From SIG454 sp045578465 (GTDB lineage: Bacteria; Bacillota; Clostridia; Monoglobales; Monoglobaceae), in assembly GCA_045578465.1 (NCBI GenBank), contig JAZNKJ010000006.1, forward strand, positions 3,424-67,423: 64,000 nt of DNA, written 5' to 3'. Shown here in pieces: positions 31,506-40,831 of this stretch. Position 1 is the stretch's first letter. The number at the start of each line of letters is the position of its first letter. The notes under the pieces are model-generated. The model did not search any database. It was not told where the DNA came from and saw only the letters and a program-made list of their open reading frames with translations. A program made the translations under genes and the position numbers.

Positions 31506-32976
31506 AGAGGAGTACATCGCGGATTGCGGCAGAGTCGGTAAGGAGCATTGTCATTCTGTCAATACCAAAACCAATACCGCCTGTCGGAGGCATTCCGATT
31601 TCAAGAGCTTTCATAAAGTCTTCATCTGTTGTGTTTGCCTCGCTGTCTCCAAGAGCTAAGAGTTCTTCCTGAGCCTTAAATCTTTCTCTCTGGTCGATTG
31701 GGTCGTTAAGCTCGGAATAAGCATTTGCCATTTCCCAACCGTTCATAAAGAATTCAAATCTTTCAACATAGTCAGGATTTTCAGGCTTTTTCTTAGTAAG
31801 AGGAGAAATTTCAATTGGGTGGTCCATAACGAATGTAGGCTGGATTAAATGCTCTTCAACATACTCTTCAAAGAAGGCATTTAAGATATCACCCTTCTTG
31901 TAATGTTCCTCATATTCAACATGGTGCTCTTTCGCAACCTTTTTAGCCTCATCGGCATCCTTGATTTCGTTAAAGTCAACCCCTGCGTATTTCTTAACGG
32001 CGTCAACCATTGTTATTCTTTCAAAAGGCTTGCCTAAGTCCATTTCAATTCCGTTATAGGAAATCTTGGTTGTTCCCAGAACTTCCATAGCAAGATGGCG
32101 GTAAAGATTTTCCGTAAGGTCCATCATACCGTGATAATCTGTATATGCCTGATAAAGCTCCATAAGAGTAAACTCAGGGTTATGTCTTGTATCTAAGCCT
32201 TCGTTACGGAAAACTCGTCCGATTTCATAAACTCTTTCAAGTCCGCCCACAATAAGTCTCTTTAAGTAAAGTTCAAGGGAGATACGGAGCTTGAAGTCCT
32301 CATCGAGTGCGTTAAAATGAGTTTCAAAAGGACGGGCAGCGGCGCCGCCTGCGTTTGAAACAAGCATAGGAGTTTCAACTTCAATAAAGCCCTGCTCATC
32401 TAAGTATTTACGAATTGTAGATATGATTTTGGAACGCTTTATAAAAGTGTCCTTAACATCTTCATTCATAATAAGGTCGATATATCTCTGTCTGTATCTT
32501 AAATCAGTATTTGTCATTCCGTGGAACTTTTCAGGAAGCGGTTGGAGTGACTTACTTAAAAGCTTATAAGACTTAGCTCTGAGGGAAATCTCGCCCTTCT
32601 GGGTTCTGAAAACATCCCCTGTTACGCCAACGATATCGCCGATATCAAGTCTTTTAAACTTTCTGTATTCTTCTTCTCCAAGCTCGTCTCTTGCAACATA
32701 AAGCTGGATTTTGCCATCTTTATCGCGAAGGTCAAAGAAAGAAGCCTTACCCATAACACGCTTTGACATAAGACGGCCTGCAAGAGTTGCACTTTTCCCG
32801 TCCATTTCATCAAAATTGTTGATTATATCAGCAGTATGATATTCCTGATCAAATTTTGTTACTTCAAAAGGATTTTCCCCTGCCTGTTGAAGTTCAGCGA
32901 GCTTATCGCGTCTTATCTGGAGAATCTGTTTTAAATCCTGAACCTGCTGTTTTTCTTGTGTATTATTTTCGCTCAC
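31477..32976 (-). CDS. lysS: Lysyl-tRNA synthetase, class II
   Basis: 499 aa, normal length. An N-terminal OB-fold anticodon-binding domain (about 60-160, GRLMSKRVMGKASFFDLRD) precedes the class II core: motif 2 as VFRNEGLDTRHNPEFTLMELY and motif 3 as GGIGFGIDRMTMLL. GTG start at 32976 behind AAGGAGAG. It is the second gene of a greA-lysS operon with 12-nt spacing. Its 3' end is the integration site of the element, which reconstitutes the last codons exactly. Confidence 0.98.
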   Translation of the reverse strand: MSENNTQEKQQVQDLKQILQIRRDKLAELQQAGENPFEVTKFDQEYHTADIINNFDEMDGKSATLAGRLMSKRVMGKASFFDLRDKDGKIQLYVARDELGEEEYRKFKRLDIGDIVGVTGDVFRTQKGEISLRAKSYKLLSKSLQPLPEKFHGMTNTDLRYRQRYIDLIMNEDVKDTFIKRSKIISTIRKYLDEQGFIEVETPMLVSNAGGAAARPFETHFNALDEDFKLRISLELYLKRLIVGGLERVYEIGRVFRNEGLDTRHNPEFTLMELYQAYTDYHGMMDLTENLYRHLAMEVLGTTKISYNGIEMDLGKPFERITMVDAVKKYAGVDFNEIKDADEAKKVAKEHHVEYEEHYKKGDILNAFFEEYVEEHLIQPTFVMDHPIEISPLTKKKPENPDYVERFEFFMNGWEMANAYSELNDPIDQRERFKAQEELLALGDSEANTTDEDFMKALEIGMPPTGGIGFGIDRMTMLLTDSAAIRDVLLFPTMKPLDK

Positions 32977-32988
32977 GAATATCTCTCC

Positions 32989-33468
32989 TTACTTTGTTAT
33001 TTCAAGTATTTTAAGGGCGAAGCTTGTTCCCGCAGGAGTGCTTATTATAGCCTCTTCCCCAACTTTTTTGCCCATTAGCGCTTTTCCCACAGGGGATTCG
33101 TCAGAAATCTTGTTCTGGTCAGGGTCAGCCTCTGTTGAGCCAACCATGCTATAAACGATTTCTTCTTCCATATCAATATCATAGACCTTAACCTTTGTTC
33201 CAAGACCAACCTTGTCAATCTCAACATCATCCTGGTCTATAACCTTGGCATTTTTAAGCATTTTTTCAAGCTGAACAATACGAACCTCAACCTGTGCCTG
33301 TTCGTTTTTCGCTTCATCATATTCAGCATTTTCCGATAAATCGCCAAAGCCTAATGCTTCTTTAATTTTTGCAGAAACTTCTTTTCTTTTTACTGTCTTT
33401 AAATATTCAAGCTCGTCTTCCAGCTTCTTTAATCCTTCGTCAGTTAGCATAATCTGTTTTGTTTCCAT
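32989..33468 (-). CDS. greA: Transcription elongation factor GreA
   Basis: 159 aa from the second ATG (33468), which is 8 nt from GGGGG; the first ATG (33474) is only 2 nt away. An N-terminal coiled coil with GFGDLSENAEYDEAKNEQ carries the acidic tip residues, and the C-terminal FKBP-like domain ends in DESPVGKALMGKKVGEEAIISTP. It rescues backtracked RNA polymerase by stimulating transcript cleavage. Co-transcribed with lysS. Confidence 0.97.
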   Translation of the reverse strand: METKQIMLTDEGLKKLEDELEYLKTVKRKEVSAKIKEALGFGDLSENAEYDEAKNEQAQVEVRIVQLEKMLKNAKVIDQDDVEIDKVGLGTKVKVYDIDMEEEIVYSMVGSTEADPDQNKISDESPVGKALMGKKVGEEAIISTPAGTSFALKILEITK

Positions 33469-33538
33469 TTTCATTTCCCCCTATATAAGATGTAGAAACA
33501 TCTCTTTCTTTACAAGGTATATGCTCACGCATTACAAT

Positions 33539-33567
33539 ATTATAGCTTAAATTTCATTTAATGTCAA
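33539..33567 (-). promoter_or_regulatory. Sigma-A promoter of greA-lysS
   Basis: TTGACA (33562-33567), 17 bp, TATAAT (33539-33544), overlapping the end of the upstream 229-aa gene. A small GATG-TTTCT-CATC-type hairpin lies in the leader. Confidence 0.8.
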
Positions 33568-34236
33568 CTTATTTTTTCCACAGAGACAACTTTTAATCAC
33601 TGCTTCTTTAAAATTTCCGTTTTGCAGAGAAAAAAGCTCCAAAGAGTCAATGTCATATCCAAAGTTTTCCGTCTTTACCACAAAATCTTTGCAGACCACT
33701 TTCCCGAAAATCACTATCTCATTTTCGTCAAGATTTACAGTCACAAAGTCCCTCTCATAAAGGTCATAAGGAAGAATCTCAACCGTTGCCCCAAACTCCT
33801 CCATTATTTGCCCCTGAATTTCAAGGGCGTTTTCTTTGTCCTCCGTAAAAATGCTTATGTTTTTCACATCATAAATCAGTTCTTTTATAAGATAAAGCAC
33901 TTTAAAATCAGGGATTTTCTGCTTTACCCCAAGGCAAAATGGCTCTCCCGCTTCAAATCTTTTTGCAAGAATTTTCGTTCCCTGAGCGGCCAGCTCATAA
34001 AAGACCCGGGATAAATCAAAAGGGGTTTCTTTTAAGCTTTTTTCGTATATTATCTCCTCTGCACCATAGCGTCGAAGCTTTTTTTCGGCTCTTTTTATCA
34101 GCCCTGAGGCTTTGGCGATTTCCTCTTCCCAAAAAGGAATTTTTACAACGACAATCTCAGGCGTGACTTCTTCTGTGGCAACTTTTTGAAAGATGCCTTT
34201 TTTTCTTTCGCTCCTTGAAACAATCCCGATTTTCAA
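33547..34236 (-). CDS. Hypothetical protein next to the S41 peptidase
   Basis: 229 aa, not recognised. Mixed alpha/beta; starts with a short strand (MKIGIVSRSER) and has a Rossmann-like alternation in IPDFKVLYLIKELIYDVKNISIFTEDKENA. It ends with a cysteine pair CLCGKN. Its ATG follows the peptidase stop immediately, so the two are co-translated. The central part is weakly reminiscent of spore or cell-wall accessory proteins, but no family can be named. Confidence 0.7.
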   Translation of the reverse strand: MKIGIVSRSERKKGIFQKVATEEVTPEIVVVKIPFWEEEIAKASGLIKRAEKKLRRYGAEEIIYEKSLKETPFDLSRVFYELAAQGTKILAKRFEAGEPFCLGVKQKIPDFKVLYLIKELIYDVKNISIFTEDKENALEIQGQIMEEFGATVEILPYDLYERDFVTVNLDENEIVIFGKVVCKDFVVKTENFGYDIDSLELFSLQNGNFKEAVIKSCLCGKNKLTLNEI

Positions 34237-35451
34237 CTATTTAAGAATTTCAATCGCTTTTTCAAGCTGTAAATCGTTACCGTCTGAGTTCTTCACTATA
34301 ATGTCAGGCATAATGCCTTTTTTATCGATACTTTCTCCCTTTGGAGTATAATATTTAGAGTCGGTAACCTTAAATGCACTGCCGTCGTGGTATGGAATAA
34401 GGGCCTGAGTTACTCCCTTACCGAAGGATTTCTCTCCAAGGAGGGTTGCCCTGTCATTATCGCAAAGGGCCCCGATTAAAACCTCACTTGCGCTGGCTGT
34501 TCCGCCGTCGCAGAGAATTACAATAGGGATATCCATTTCCTCGGTTTTTGCATAATACTCTTCCTTCTCGCCACTTCTGTTCTTTGTGTAAACAATAAGC
34601 TCTCCCTCATCTAAGAAAATATCGGCAATTCCCAATGCGCCTGAGAAATAGCCTCCCGGATTGGAGCGAAGGTCAAGAATGAGCTTTTCCGCTCCTGCCT
34701 CTGAAACTTTGTTGAAATGCTCAACAAACTCGCTGTAAGTGTTTGCCCCGAACTGACTTATGGCAATATAGCCTATATCATCAGTCTTCATCTCCGACTG
34801 GACTGTTTCAATCTTTATTTTTGCTCTTTCAAGGACCATCTCAACTGTTTTCCCGCTGTCTGCCTTTAAGACGGTCAAGGAAACCTCTGTTCCCTCTTCC
34901 CCAAGCATTTTCGAAGATGCAAGGTCCACATCCCCAAAAACCGCCTCGCCGTCAACGGCCTTTATAATATCGTCGGTTGTTATCCCTGCTTTCTTTGCAG
35001 GAGAATCGGAAATGGCGGACATAACCTTAACCTCTCCGCTCTCAATATCACTGTATATATAAAGTCCGACACCGCAATATTCGCTTGCATCAACGCTCTG
35101 CTTAAAATCTTCGGCATAGTCCTTTGGCATATAAAAGGTATATTCGTCAAGAGCCGCATTAAGGCCTAAAAGCGCTCCGTCAACCAAGGCGTCCTCGTCA
35201 ATTTCTTCATAATAATAATTATTTACTGCGCTAAATCCCCATTTAAGTCTGTTCCAATTCTCTCTGCTAAGCCCAAGAGGGTTGGTCGCACCGCCGAAAA
35301 ACACCATAACCACAACAGTAAAGGTTGCGACTGCGCTTAAAACCATACCCAATATAACAAACAAAAAGGCAGAAGAAATTCTTATTCTTCTTGGCGCCTT
35401 TTTTTCTTCTATTTCAATTACGACTTCTTCGCGCTTTTCTTCGTTTTCCAA
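34237..35451 (-). CDS. S41-family carboxy-terminal processing peptidase
   Basis: 404 aa from a TTG start (35451) behind GAGGTG. One N-terminal TM anchor (about 28-52) and a PDZ domain (about 110-200, GVGLYIYSDIESGEVKVMSAISDSPAKKAG). The catalytic part has RSNPGG, DGGTASASEVLIGAL with the nucleophile Ser, and EKSFGKGVTQ with the catalytic Lys. Acts on exported proteins at the membrane surface. Lies downstream of the M23 murein hydrolase and ftsEX, so it may take part in cell-division protein turnover. Confidence 0.93.
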   Translation of the reverse strand: MENEEKREEVVIEIEEKKAPRRIRISSAFLFVILGMVLSAVATFTVVVMVFFGGATNPLGLSRENWNRLKWGFSAVNNYYYEEIDEDALVDGALLGLNAALDEYTFYMPKDYAEDFKQSVDASEYCGVGLYIYSDIESGEVKVMSAISDSPAKKAGITTDDIIKAVDGEAVFGDVDLASSKMLGEEGTEVSLTVLKADSGKTVEMVLERAKIKIETVQSEMKTDDIGYIAISQFGANTYSEFVEHFNKVSEAGAEKLILDLRSNPGGYFSGALGIADIFLDEGELIVYTKNRSGEKEEYYAKTEEMDIPIVILCDGGTASASEVLIGALCDNDRATLLGEKSFGKGVTQALIPYHDGSAFKVTDSKYYTPKGESIDKKGIMPDIIVKNSDGNDLQLEKAIEILK

Positions 35452-35479
35452 TTCTTTCACCTCTTTATATAACAAAAAC

Positions 35480-35505
35480 AAATAGAGCTTTTTATCGCTC
35501 TATTT
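35480..35505 (-). terminator. Terminator after the M23 peptidase gene
   Basis: AAATAGAGC / GCTCTATTT stem with 8-nt loop, then GTTTTTG on the minus strand. Confidence 0.75.
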
Positions 35506-35529
35506 ATTTAAGTATATGCTTTATCAATA

Positions 35530-36672
35530 TTAAAAATACTGCATTGGGTTAACCGCTGTTCCGTTTATAAGCACCTCAAAATGAAGGTGAGGTCCCGTTG
35601 AGTTACCTGTTGAGCCAACTCGTCCTACCAATGAACCTGCTGAAACATACTGCCCTGCTGAAACCAAAAGTGAGCTCATATGAGCATAAAGGGTTGAAAC
35701 ACCGCCGCCATGGTCGATAATGGCACAGTTGCCATAGCCTCCGTTCCAGCCGGCAAACTTAACAGTTCCGCCTGCCGCCGCAATAATATTCGCTCCATAC
35801 TGCGCCCCGATATCTGTTCCCGTATGAGGTCTTAGCTTTCCTGTAACAGGGTTAACTCTCTGAGGAGCAAAATGGGAGGTTATATATGTACAACTTGGAG
35901 TTGGCCATAGGAAATACCCGTTTGAAACCGTCCCGTTACCCTTACTGAGTGAGCCTGACATCTGCGCCTTCAAGGCGTTCTGCTTTCTTATTTCTTCATC
36001 AATTATTCTCTGAGCCGCTGCCGCATCTGACATAAGAGTTTTCTTAACCTTTTCAAGCTCCGCCTGCTTAGAATCAAGACTTGCTTTCTGCTGGGCAAGA
36101 ACGGCCTTCTCGGCTTCCTGAGTTTTCTTGATTGCTTCAATTTCTGTGCTTATATCAGAAATTTCCTTTTCCTTCTCTTTCATTTCGTCGTGGATTTTCT
36201 TATCATAATTGGAAATCTCTTTGGCAACCTCTAAATTATTGATAAGGTCCATAAGACTTTCCGAGGAAAAAATCAACGCAAGGGTTGAAGTTGTTCCGTC
36301 CTCGCACATTATGCGGAAACGCTCTTTATAGGCTTCATACTGTTCCTTTGACTCTTTCTTCGCCTGAGCAAGCTGGGCCAAAGTTGCGTCAAGCTTTGCC
36401 TGAGTTTCGGCAAGCTCTGCATTTTTCGCATCAATCTGAGATTGAATTCCAACTGTTTCCTTTTTAAGCGCCTCAATATTTTCGGCGGTTAAAGCCTGCT
36501 TATCGTTTATGTCCTTAATCTTTTTCTGTTGTTCCTGAACTTTCTTTTCTGATGCATCTATCTGGGCCTGTTCATTAGCCGCAAAGACATAGCTAACCCC
36601 AACTGCAAGAACACTTGCGATAAGCGCAAAAGCTATGAGCAAAGCAATTGTGCGAACAATTTTCTTATTCAT
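35530..36672 (-). CDS. EnvC/PcsB-like coiled-coil M23 murein hydrolase
   Basis: 380 aa. Signal peptide (KKIVRTIALLIAFALIASVL, cleavage near AAN), a long coiled coil (about 35-250, rich in Glu, Lys, Gln and Ala), then an M23 domain: HTGTDIGA with zinc His and Asp, LYAHMSS, and GPHLHFEV with the zinc HxH. In Gram-positives such proteins are activated by FtsEX to cut peptidoglycan at division. Its position directly after ftsE-ftsX supports this strongly. Confidence 0.93.
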   Translation of the reverse strand: MNKKIVRTIALLIAFALIASVLAVGVSYVFAANEQAQIDASEKKVQEQQKKIKDINDKQALTAENIEALKKETVGIQSQIDAKNAELAETQAKLDATLAQLAQAKKESKEQYEAYKERFRIMCEDGTTSTLALIFSSESLMDLINNLEVAKEISNYDKKIHDEMKEKEKEISDISTEIEAIKKTQEAEKAVLAQQKASLDSKQAELEKVKKTLMSDAAAAQRIIDEEIRKQNALKAQMSGSLSKGNGTVSNGYFLWPTPSCTYITSHFAPQRVNPVTGKLRPHTGTDIGAQYGANIIAAAGGTVKFAGWNGGYGNCAIIDHGGGVSTLYAHMSSLLVSAGQYVSAGSLVGRVGSTGNSTGPHLHFEVLINGTAVNPMQYF

Positions 36673-36693
36673 AAAGACACCGCCTTTTAAAGT

Positions 36694-37584
36694 TTATACA
36701 TGAAGATATTTTCTTATAGAGGTATAGCTTCCTGCCACTCCCATAAGAATGCCTATTGCCATAAACCAGCATAAAATGTAGTTATATACTGTTCTGAACG
36801 GAACAATACGAAGAGTTCCTGTGAATTCCATTAAAGTCGGATAGAAGCTTTCGTACGCAAAAAGCACGACTGTTGAAGAAAACAGCGCTCCGATAAAGCC
36901 GATAATCATTCCTTCAAAGAGGAACGGCCAGCGGATAAACCAGTTTGTTGCCCCAACAAACTTCATAATGTTTATCTCCTTGCGTCTTGCAAAAAGACCT
37001 TGCTTTATAGTGTTGGAGATAAGCATCACCGCACCGATTAAAAGGGCAATAACGATCCAGATTGTTACATTCTTTACAAAGGAGGTAACCGCCACAACCT
37101 TGTCAATTAAATCAAGACTGCTTTTAACTTCTTCAACCCCTTTAACCTTAGCCGCCGCCTCAATAACCCCTTGGGCATCCTCAGGATTTTCAAGAGTTAT
37201 AACGCAGGCGTCACGAAGAGGGTTATCATATTCAAAAGCCGCAATTGCATCTGCATCGTCGCTGTATCTGTTTTCTTTATATTCTCTGTATCGCTCTTCT
37301 TTGGTAAAATAATCAACCGCTTTAACATTTTCAATTTTAAGAAGCTCCGCCCCCACAGCTTTAAGCTCGCTGTCTGTTGCGTCACGGGGAACGAAAACAT
37401 TTATCTGGCACTGTTCCTCAATCTGAGCACTGATTGAGTTTAAGTTAAGGCCTAAAATAATGAATACTCCAAGGAATGCCAAAGATATAATAACTGTTGT
37501 TAATGAAGCAAGGCTCATAAGCCAGTTTGACATAATCCCGGAGACTCCCTGAGTAATGAAATATTTAAAATCCCTAGGCTTCAT
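36694..37584 (-). CDS. ftsX: Cell-division ABC transporter permease FtsX
   Basis: 296 aa from ATG 37584 (MKPRDFKYFITQGVSGI), chosen because GAGGAG lies upstream; it overlaps the ftsE end by 11 nt. One N-terminal TM helix, a large external domain (about 50-170), then three TM helices, the FtsX topology. It relays FtsE ATP hydrolysis across the membrane to the M23 hydrolase encoded next. Confidence 0.95.
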   Translation of the reverse strand: MKPRDFKYFITQGVSGIMSNWLMSLASLTTVIISLAFLGVFIILGLNLNSISAQIEEQCQINVFVPRDATDSELKAVGAELLKIENVKAVDYFTKEERYREYKENRYSDDADAIAAFEYDNPLRDACVITLENPEDAQGVIEAAAKVKGVEEVKSSLDLIDKVVAVTSFVKNVTIWIVIALLIGAVMLISNTIKQGLFARRKEINIMKFVGATNWFIRWPFLFEGMIIGFIGALFSSTVVLFAYESFYPTLMEFTGTLRIVPFRTVYNYILCWFMAIGILMGVAGSYTSIRKYLHV

Positions 37585-38263
37585 ATCCGTACGCTCCTCT
37601 TTCCTCATCACGAACAAGTTTGCCGTGCTCTATGGCAAGAACACGCTTTTGCATGGTGTCAACAAAGTTCTTCGCGTGAGTTGCAACAATCATTGTTGTT
37701 CCTTTTTTGTTTATATCTTCAAGTAAATTCATAATTTCCTGAGCGTTTTCAGGGTCAAGATTTCCCGTAGGCTCGTCCGCAATAATAACAGGCGGACGGT
37801 TAACCATAGCACGAGCCAGAGAAACTCTCTGTTGCTCACCCCCGGAAAGCTGCCCGGGTTTCATATCTGCCTTATGGGAAAGGCCAACCATGCTCAAAAC
37901 GCCCGGAACCGTTCTTCTTATTGCACGGCTTGATGCCCCGATAACCTGCATGGCAAAGGCAACATTTTCATAAACCGTTTTATTTGGAAGAAGACGAAAA
38001 TCCTGGAAAACCATTCCTATGTTTCTGCGAAGATAAGGAATTTTCTTATCAGGAAGAGCAGATAAAGACATATTATTTACAATAATATCTCCGCTTGTCA
38101 AAAGCTCCTCTTTAATGATAAGCTCGGTTATTGTGGATTTACCTGCGCCTGACGGTCCAACCAGAAAGACAAACTCGCCCTTCTCAACTTTAAAGGACAC
38201 ATCGTCCAGCGCAAGAACATCTCCGTCTTCGTAAATTTTAGTAACATTCTTAAATTCTATCAT
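37574..38263 (-). CDS. ftsE: Cell-division ATP-binding protein FtsE
   Basis: 229 aa ABC ATPase. Walker A VGPSGAGKSTI, Q-loop VFQDFRLLPNKTVYENVAFA, signature LSGGEQQRVSLARA, Walker B VIIADEPTGNLDP and H-loop ATHAKN. Typical FtsE length, and overlapped by ftsX. Partner of FtsX in controlling septal peptidoglycan hydrolysis. Confidence 0.97.
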   Translation of the reverse strand: MIEFKNVTKIYEDGDVLALDDVSFKVEKGEFVFLVGPSGAGKSTITELIIKEELLTSGDIIVNNMSLSALPDKKIPYLRRNIGMVFQDFRLLPNKTVYENVAFAMQVIGASSRAIRRTVPGVLSMVGLSHKADMKPGQLSGGEQQRVSLARAMVNRPPVIIADEPTGNLDPENAQEIMNLLEDINKKGTTMIVATHAKNFVDTMQKRVLAIEHGKLVRDEERGAYGYEA

Positions 38264-38278
38264 ATTTAAAGCTCCGAT

Positions 38279-39358
38279 TTAAATTTCGTTATTCTGGGAT
38301 TTAAGATATTTACTTACCATCATTGCAACCTTGAAGGTTATGGCATCATCAAACTCGCGGAGGTCAATTCCTGTAAGCTTTTTGATTTTATCAAGACGGT
38401 AAACGAGGGTATTTCTGTGAACAAACAATTTTCTTGAAGTCTCGGAAACATTAAGGTTGTTTTCAAAGAACTTCTGAATTGTATAAATCGTTTCGCTGTC
38501 CATAACATCGATGGACTCTTTCTTTAAAACTTCGTTTAAGAAAAGCTCGCAAAGAGTTGTTGGAAGCTGATAGATAAGTCTTCCTATTCCAAGATTGTCA
38601 TAGCTTATAACATTCTTTTCAGTGTCGAAAACCTTACCAACTTCAAGGGCAATTCTTGCTTCGCGGTATGCCTTTGAAAGCTCCTGAATATTTTCAGCCA
38701 GAGTTGAAACACCAACGGAAACCTTAACCATTGCCTCAACGCCGACAGTATCTCTTATTTCGTTTGCAATCTGGAGGGCGTCAATATTCTCGTCTTCCCT
38801 TACTTCTCTTATTGCGACGATATCTCTGTCGTCAATTCTTATAACAAAGTCGCGGGTCTTATCGGGGAAGATGCTTAAAAGAATGTCCATAATCTCAATA
38901 TCAGAATTTTTATGACTTCTTATTAAGAAAACATTTCTCTTTGCCTCAGTGTTTAAGCGAAGCTCCTTACTTCTGTATATAATATCGCCAGGGAGAACAT
39001 TATCGAGAATTATATTTTTAACAAAGCTGTTCTTATCGTACTTTTCATCATAATACTGCTTAACAGAAACAAAATGAGGCGCGAGAACAGTGCAATAGCA
39101 CTTTGCAAGTTCGTCCTCTCCCTCACAGAAAACATAGTATTCCCCTTTATTATAGGTTTCAAATTTCTTATAGGTATATCCCTTATAAGCCTTGATTTCG
39201 CCACCAGGGCACACTTCTTCTATTCTTTCGTTAATTTTACCAATCTTAGTCTCGTCGCTGCACGCGATAACCGCACCGCCATCGTCCATAACACCGATAC
39301 GGCGCTCAATATCGAGTCTTAACTGGTTGCAGGTATTCTGAAATATTCTGTTTTGCAC
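38279..39358 (-). CDS. PucR/CdaR-type transcriptional regulator
   Basis: 359 aa from GTG 39358 behind TTGGAGGG. An N-terminal sugar-diacid-recognition-like domain (about 1-130, LRLDIERRIGVMDDGGAVIACSD) is followed by a GGDEF-derived middle part. The C-terminal PucR helix-turn-helix is VSETSRKLFVHRNTLVYRLDKIKKLTGIDLREFDDA. It lies 15 nt upstream of ftsE in the same direction, so read-through into the division genes is possible. The effector is unknown; the promoter carries a likely auto-regulatory inverted repeat. Confidence 0.88.
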   Translation of the reverse strand: MQNRIFQNTCNQLRLDIERRIGVMDDGGAVIACSDETKIGKINERIEEVCPGGEIKAYKGYTYKKFETYNKGEYYVFCEGEDELAKCYCTVLAPHFVSVKQYYDEKYDKNSFVKNIILDNVLPGDIIYRSKELRLNTEAKRNVFLIRSHKNSDIEIMDILLSIFPDKTRDFVIRIDDRDIVAIREVREDENIDALQIANEIRDTVGVEAMVKVSVGVSTLAENIQELSKAYREARIALEVGKVFDTEKNVISYDNLGIGRLIYQLPTTLCELFLNEVLKKESIDVMDSETIYTIQKFFENNLNVSETSRKLFVHRNTLVYRLDKIKKLTGIDLREFDDAITFKVAMMVSKYLKSQNNEI

Positions 39359-39396
39359 GATAATTCCCTCCAAGCATACTTCATCTATTATAAGCC

Positions 39397-39443
39397 ATTA
39401 TAACACTTTATTGAAGAAATTGCAACAAATTTTATGCAATTTC
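39397..39443 (-). promoter_or_regulatory. Regulator promoter with overlapping inverted repeat
   Basis: TTGCAA (39420-39425), 17 bp, TATAAT (39397-39402). GAAATTGCA (39416-39424) and TGCAATTTC (39435-39443) form a perfect 9-bp inverted repeat across the -35 box, suggesting autoregulation. Confidence 0.6.
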
Positions 39444-39490
39444 AACAAAAATTTTTTATGTTAAATTTTTATGACATTTTCTCAAAATGT

Positions 39491-39520
39491 TTGACAAAGC
39501 AAGGGTTTTTGAAGTATAAT
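39491..39520 (+). promoter_or_regulatory. Promoter of the phosphoglycerate mutase-like gene
   Basis: TTGACA (39491-39496), 18 bp, TATAAT (39515-39520). The leader holds a CCTTGCA / TGCAAGG stem (39534-39558). Confidence 0.7.
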
Positions 39521-39607
39521 GAAGCATATATAACCTTGCATAAATTTTTCCTGCAAGGGAAAACTTTCAAAACGAAACAACTTTTCTTGAAAGGGAGAGA
39601 AAATCAT

Positions 39608-40804
39608 ATGAAATATATTGTTGTTTTATGCGATGGTGCAGCGGATACACCCGTTGCTGAATTAGGAGGCAAAACTCCTCTTGAAGTTGCGAAAAAGCCT
39701 AATATTGACCGTCTTGCAAAGGGCGGCGAGCTTGGAATGGTTAAAACCGTTCCGGAGGGACTTCCCCCCGGAAGCGATGTCGCAAACCTTGCGGTTTTCG
39801 GCTATGACCCCCTTAAATATTATACAGGTCGTTCTCCGCTTGAAGCTATGAGCATGAATGTTCCTCTTGTTCTTTCCGACACCACTTTCAGAACAAATCT
39901 TGTTACTCTTTCCGATGAAGAAAACTATGAGGACAAGACAATGGTTGATTACAGCTCTGATGAAATTACCTCGGAAGAAGCAAGCATCTTAATTGAGGCA
40001 GTAAATAAAGAGCTTAAAACCGAAGAATATGAGTTTTTCAGCGGTATAAGCTATCGTCATCTTTTAGTTTGGCACAACAAGGAAAACGATTTTTCCTTAA
40101 CTCCGCCACACGATATTTCCGACAGGAAAGTTACTGATTACTTACCATCTGACGAGACTATTCTCTCCCTTATGAAGAGAAGTCACGAAATACTTAAAGA
40201 CCACCCTGTAAACCTTGACAGAATAAAAAGAGGTCTTCATCCTGCCAACTCTATCTGGATTTGGGGCAACGGAACAAAGCCTGACCTTGATTTGTATAAG
40301 GACAAATTCGGACTTTCGGGTGCTGTTATTTCCGCCGTTGACTTAATCAAAGGAATCGGCAAATGTGCAGGCCTTGATGTTATAGATGTTGAAGGTGCAA
40401 CAGGAACTGTTCATACTAACTTTGACGGCAAGGCAAAGGCATCAATTGATGCTCTCAAAGGCGGCGCCGACTTCGTTTATATTCATTTAGAGGGTGCCGA
40501 TGAGGCAGGTCACAGAAAAGAAATAGAAAACAAGGTTCGCGCAATCGAGCTTATTGATGAGAAGATTGTTGCTCCGCTCCTTTCCTATCTTGAAGAGGAA
40601 AATGAAGAATTCAACATTCTCGTTATGCCTGACCACCCAACACCGCTTGCAATAAGAACTCACACAAGCGATCCTGTCCCTTATCTTATTTACAGAAGCA
40701 ATGGGGATACGGCAAGCGGTCTTTCCTATACTGAGGCAAACGCCAAAGAAACAGGAATTTATATAGAAAACGGCTTTGAAATTATGACAAAACTTCTTTC
40801 TTAA
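39608..40804 (+). CDS. Cofactor-independent phosphoglycerate mutase, ApgM-like
   Basis: 398 aa from ATG 39608 behind GGGAGA; the frame is open further upstream but without a site. Alkaline-phosphatase-superfamily features: VVLCDGAADTPVAELGGKTPLEVA (metal Asp), PPGSDVANLAVFGYDP (the Ser position), VYIHLEGADEAGHR and VMPDHPTPLAIRTHT (metal Asp and His). The length and PEGLPPGSDVANLA match the archaeal-type aPGAM family, also annotated as possible homoserine kinase. Interconversion of 3- and 2-phosphoglycerate is the likeliest role. Confidence 0.9.
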   Translation: MKYIVVLCDGAADTPVAELGGKTPLEVAKKPNIDRLAKGGELGMVKTVPEGLPPGSDVANLAVFGYDPLKYYTGRSPLEAMSMNVPLVLSDTTFRTNLVTLSDEENYEDKTMVDYSSDEITSEEASILIEAVNKELKTEEYEFFSGISYRHLLVWHNKENDFSLTPPHDISDRKVTDYLPSDETILSLMKRSHEILKDHPVNLDRIKRGLHPANSIWIWGNGTKPDLDLYKDKFGLSGAVISAVDLIKGIGKCAGLDVIDVEGATGTVHTNFDGKAKASIDALKGGADFVYIHLEGADEAGHRKEIENKVRAIELIDEKIVAPLLSYLEEENEEFNILVMPDHPTPLAIRTHTSDPVPYLIYRSNGDTASGLSYTEANAKETGIYIENGFEIMTKLLS

Positions 40805-40831
40805 AATTCTTACGAAAGGATGTAATTTAAT

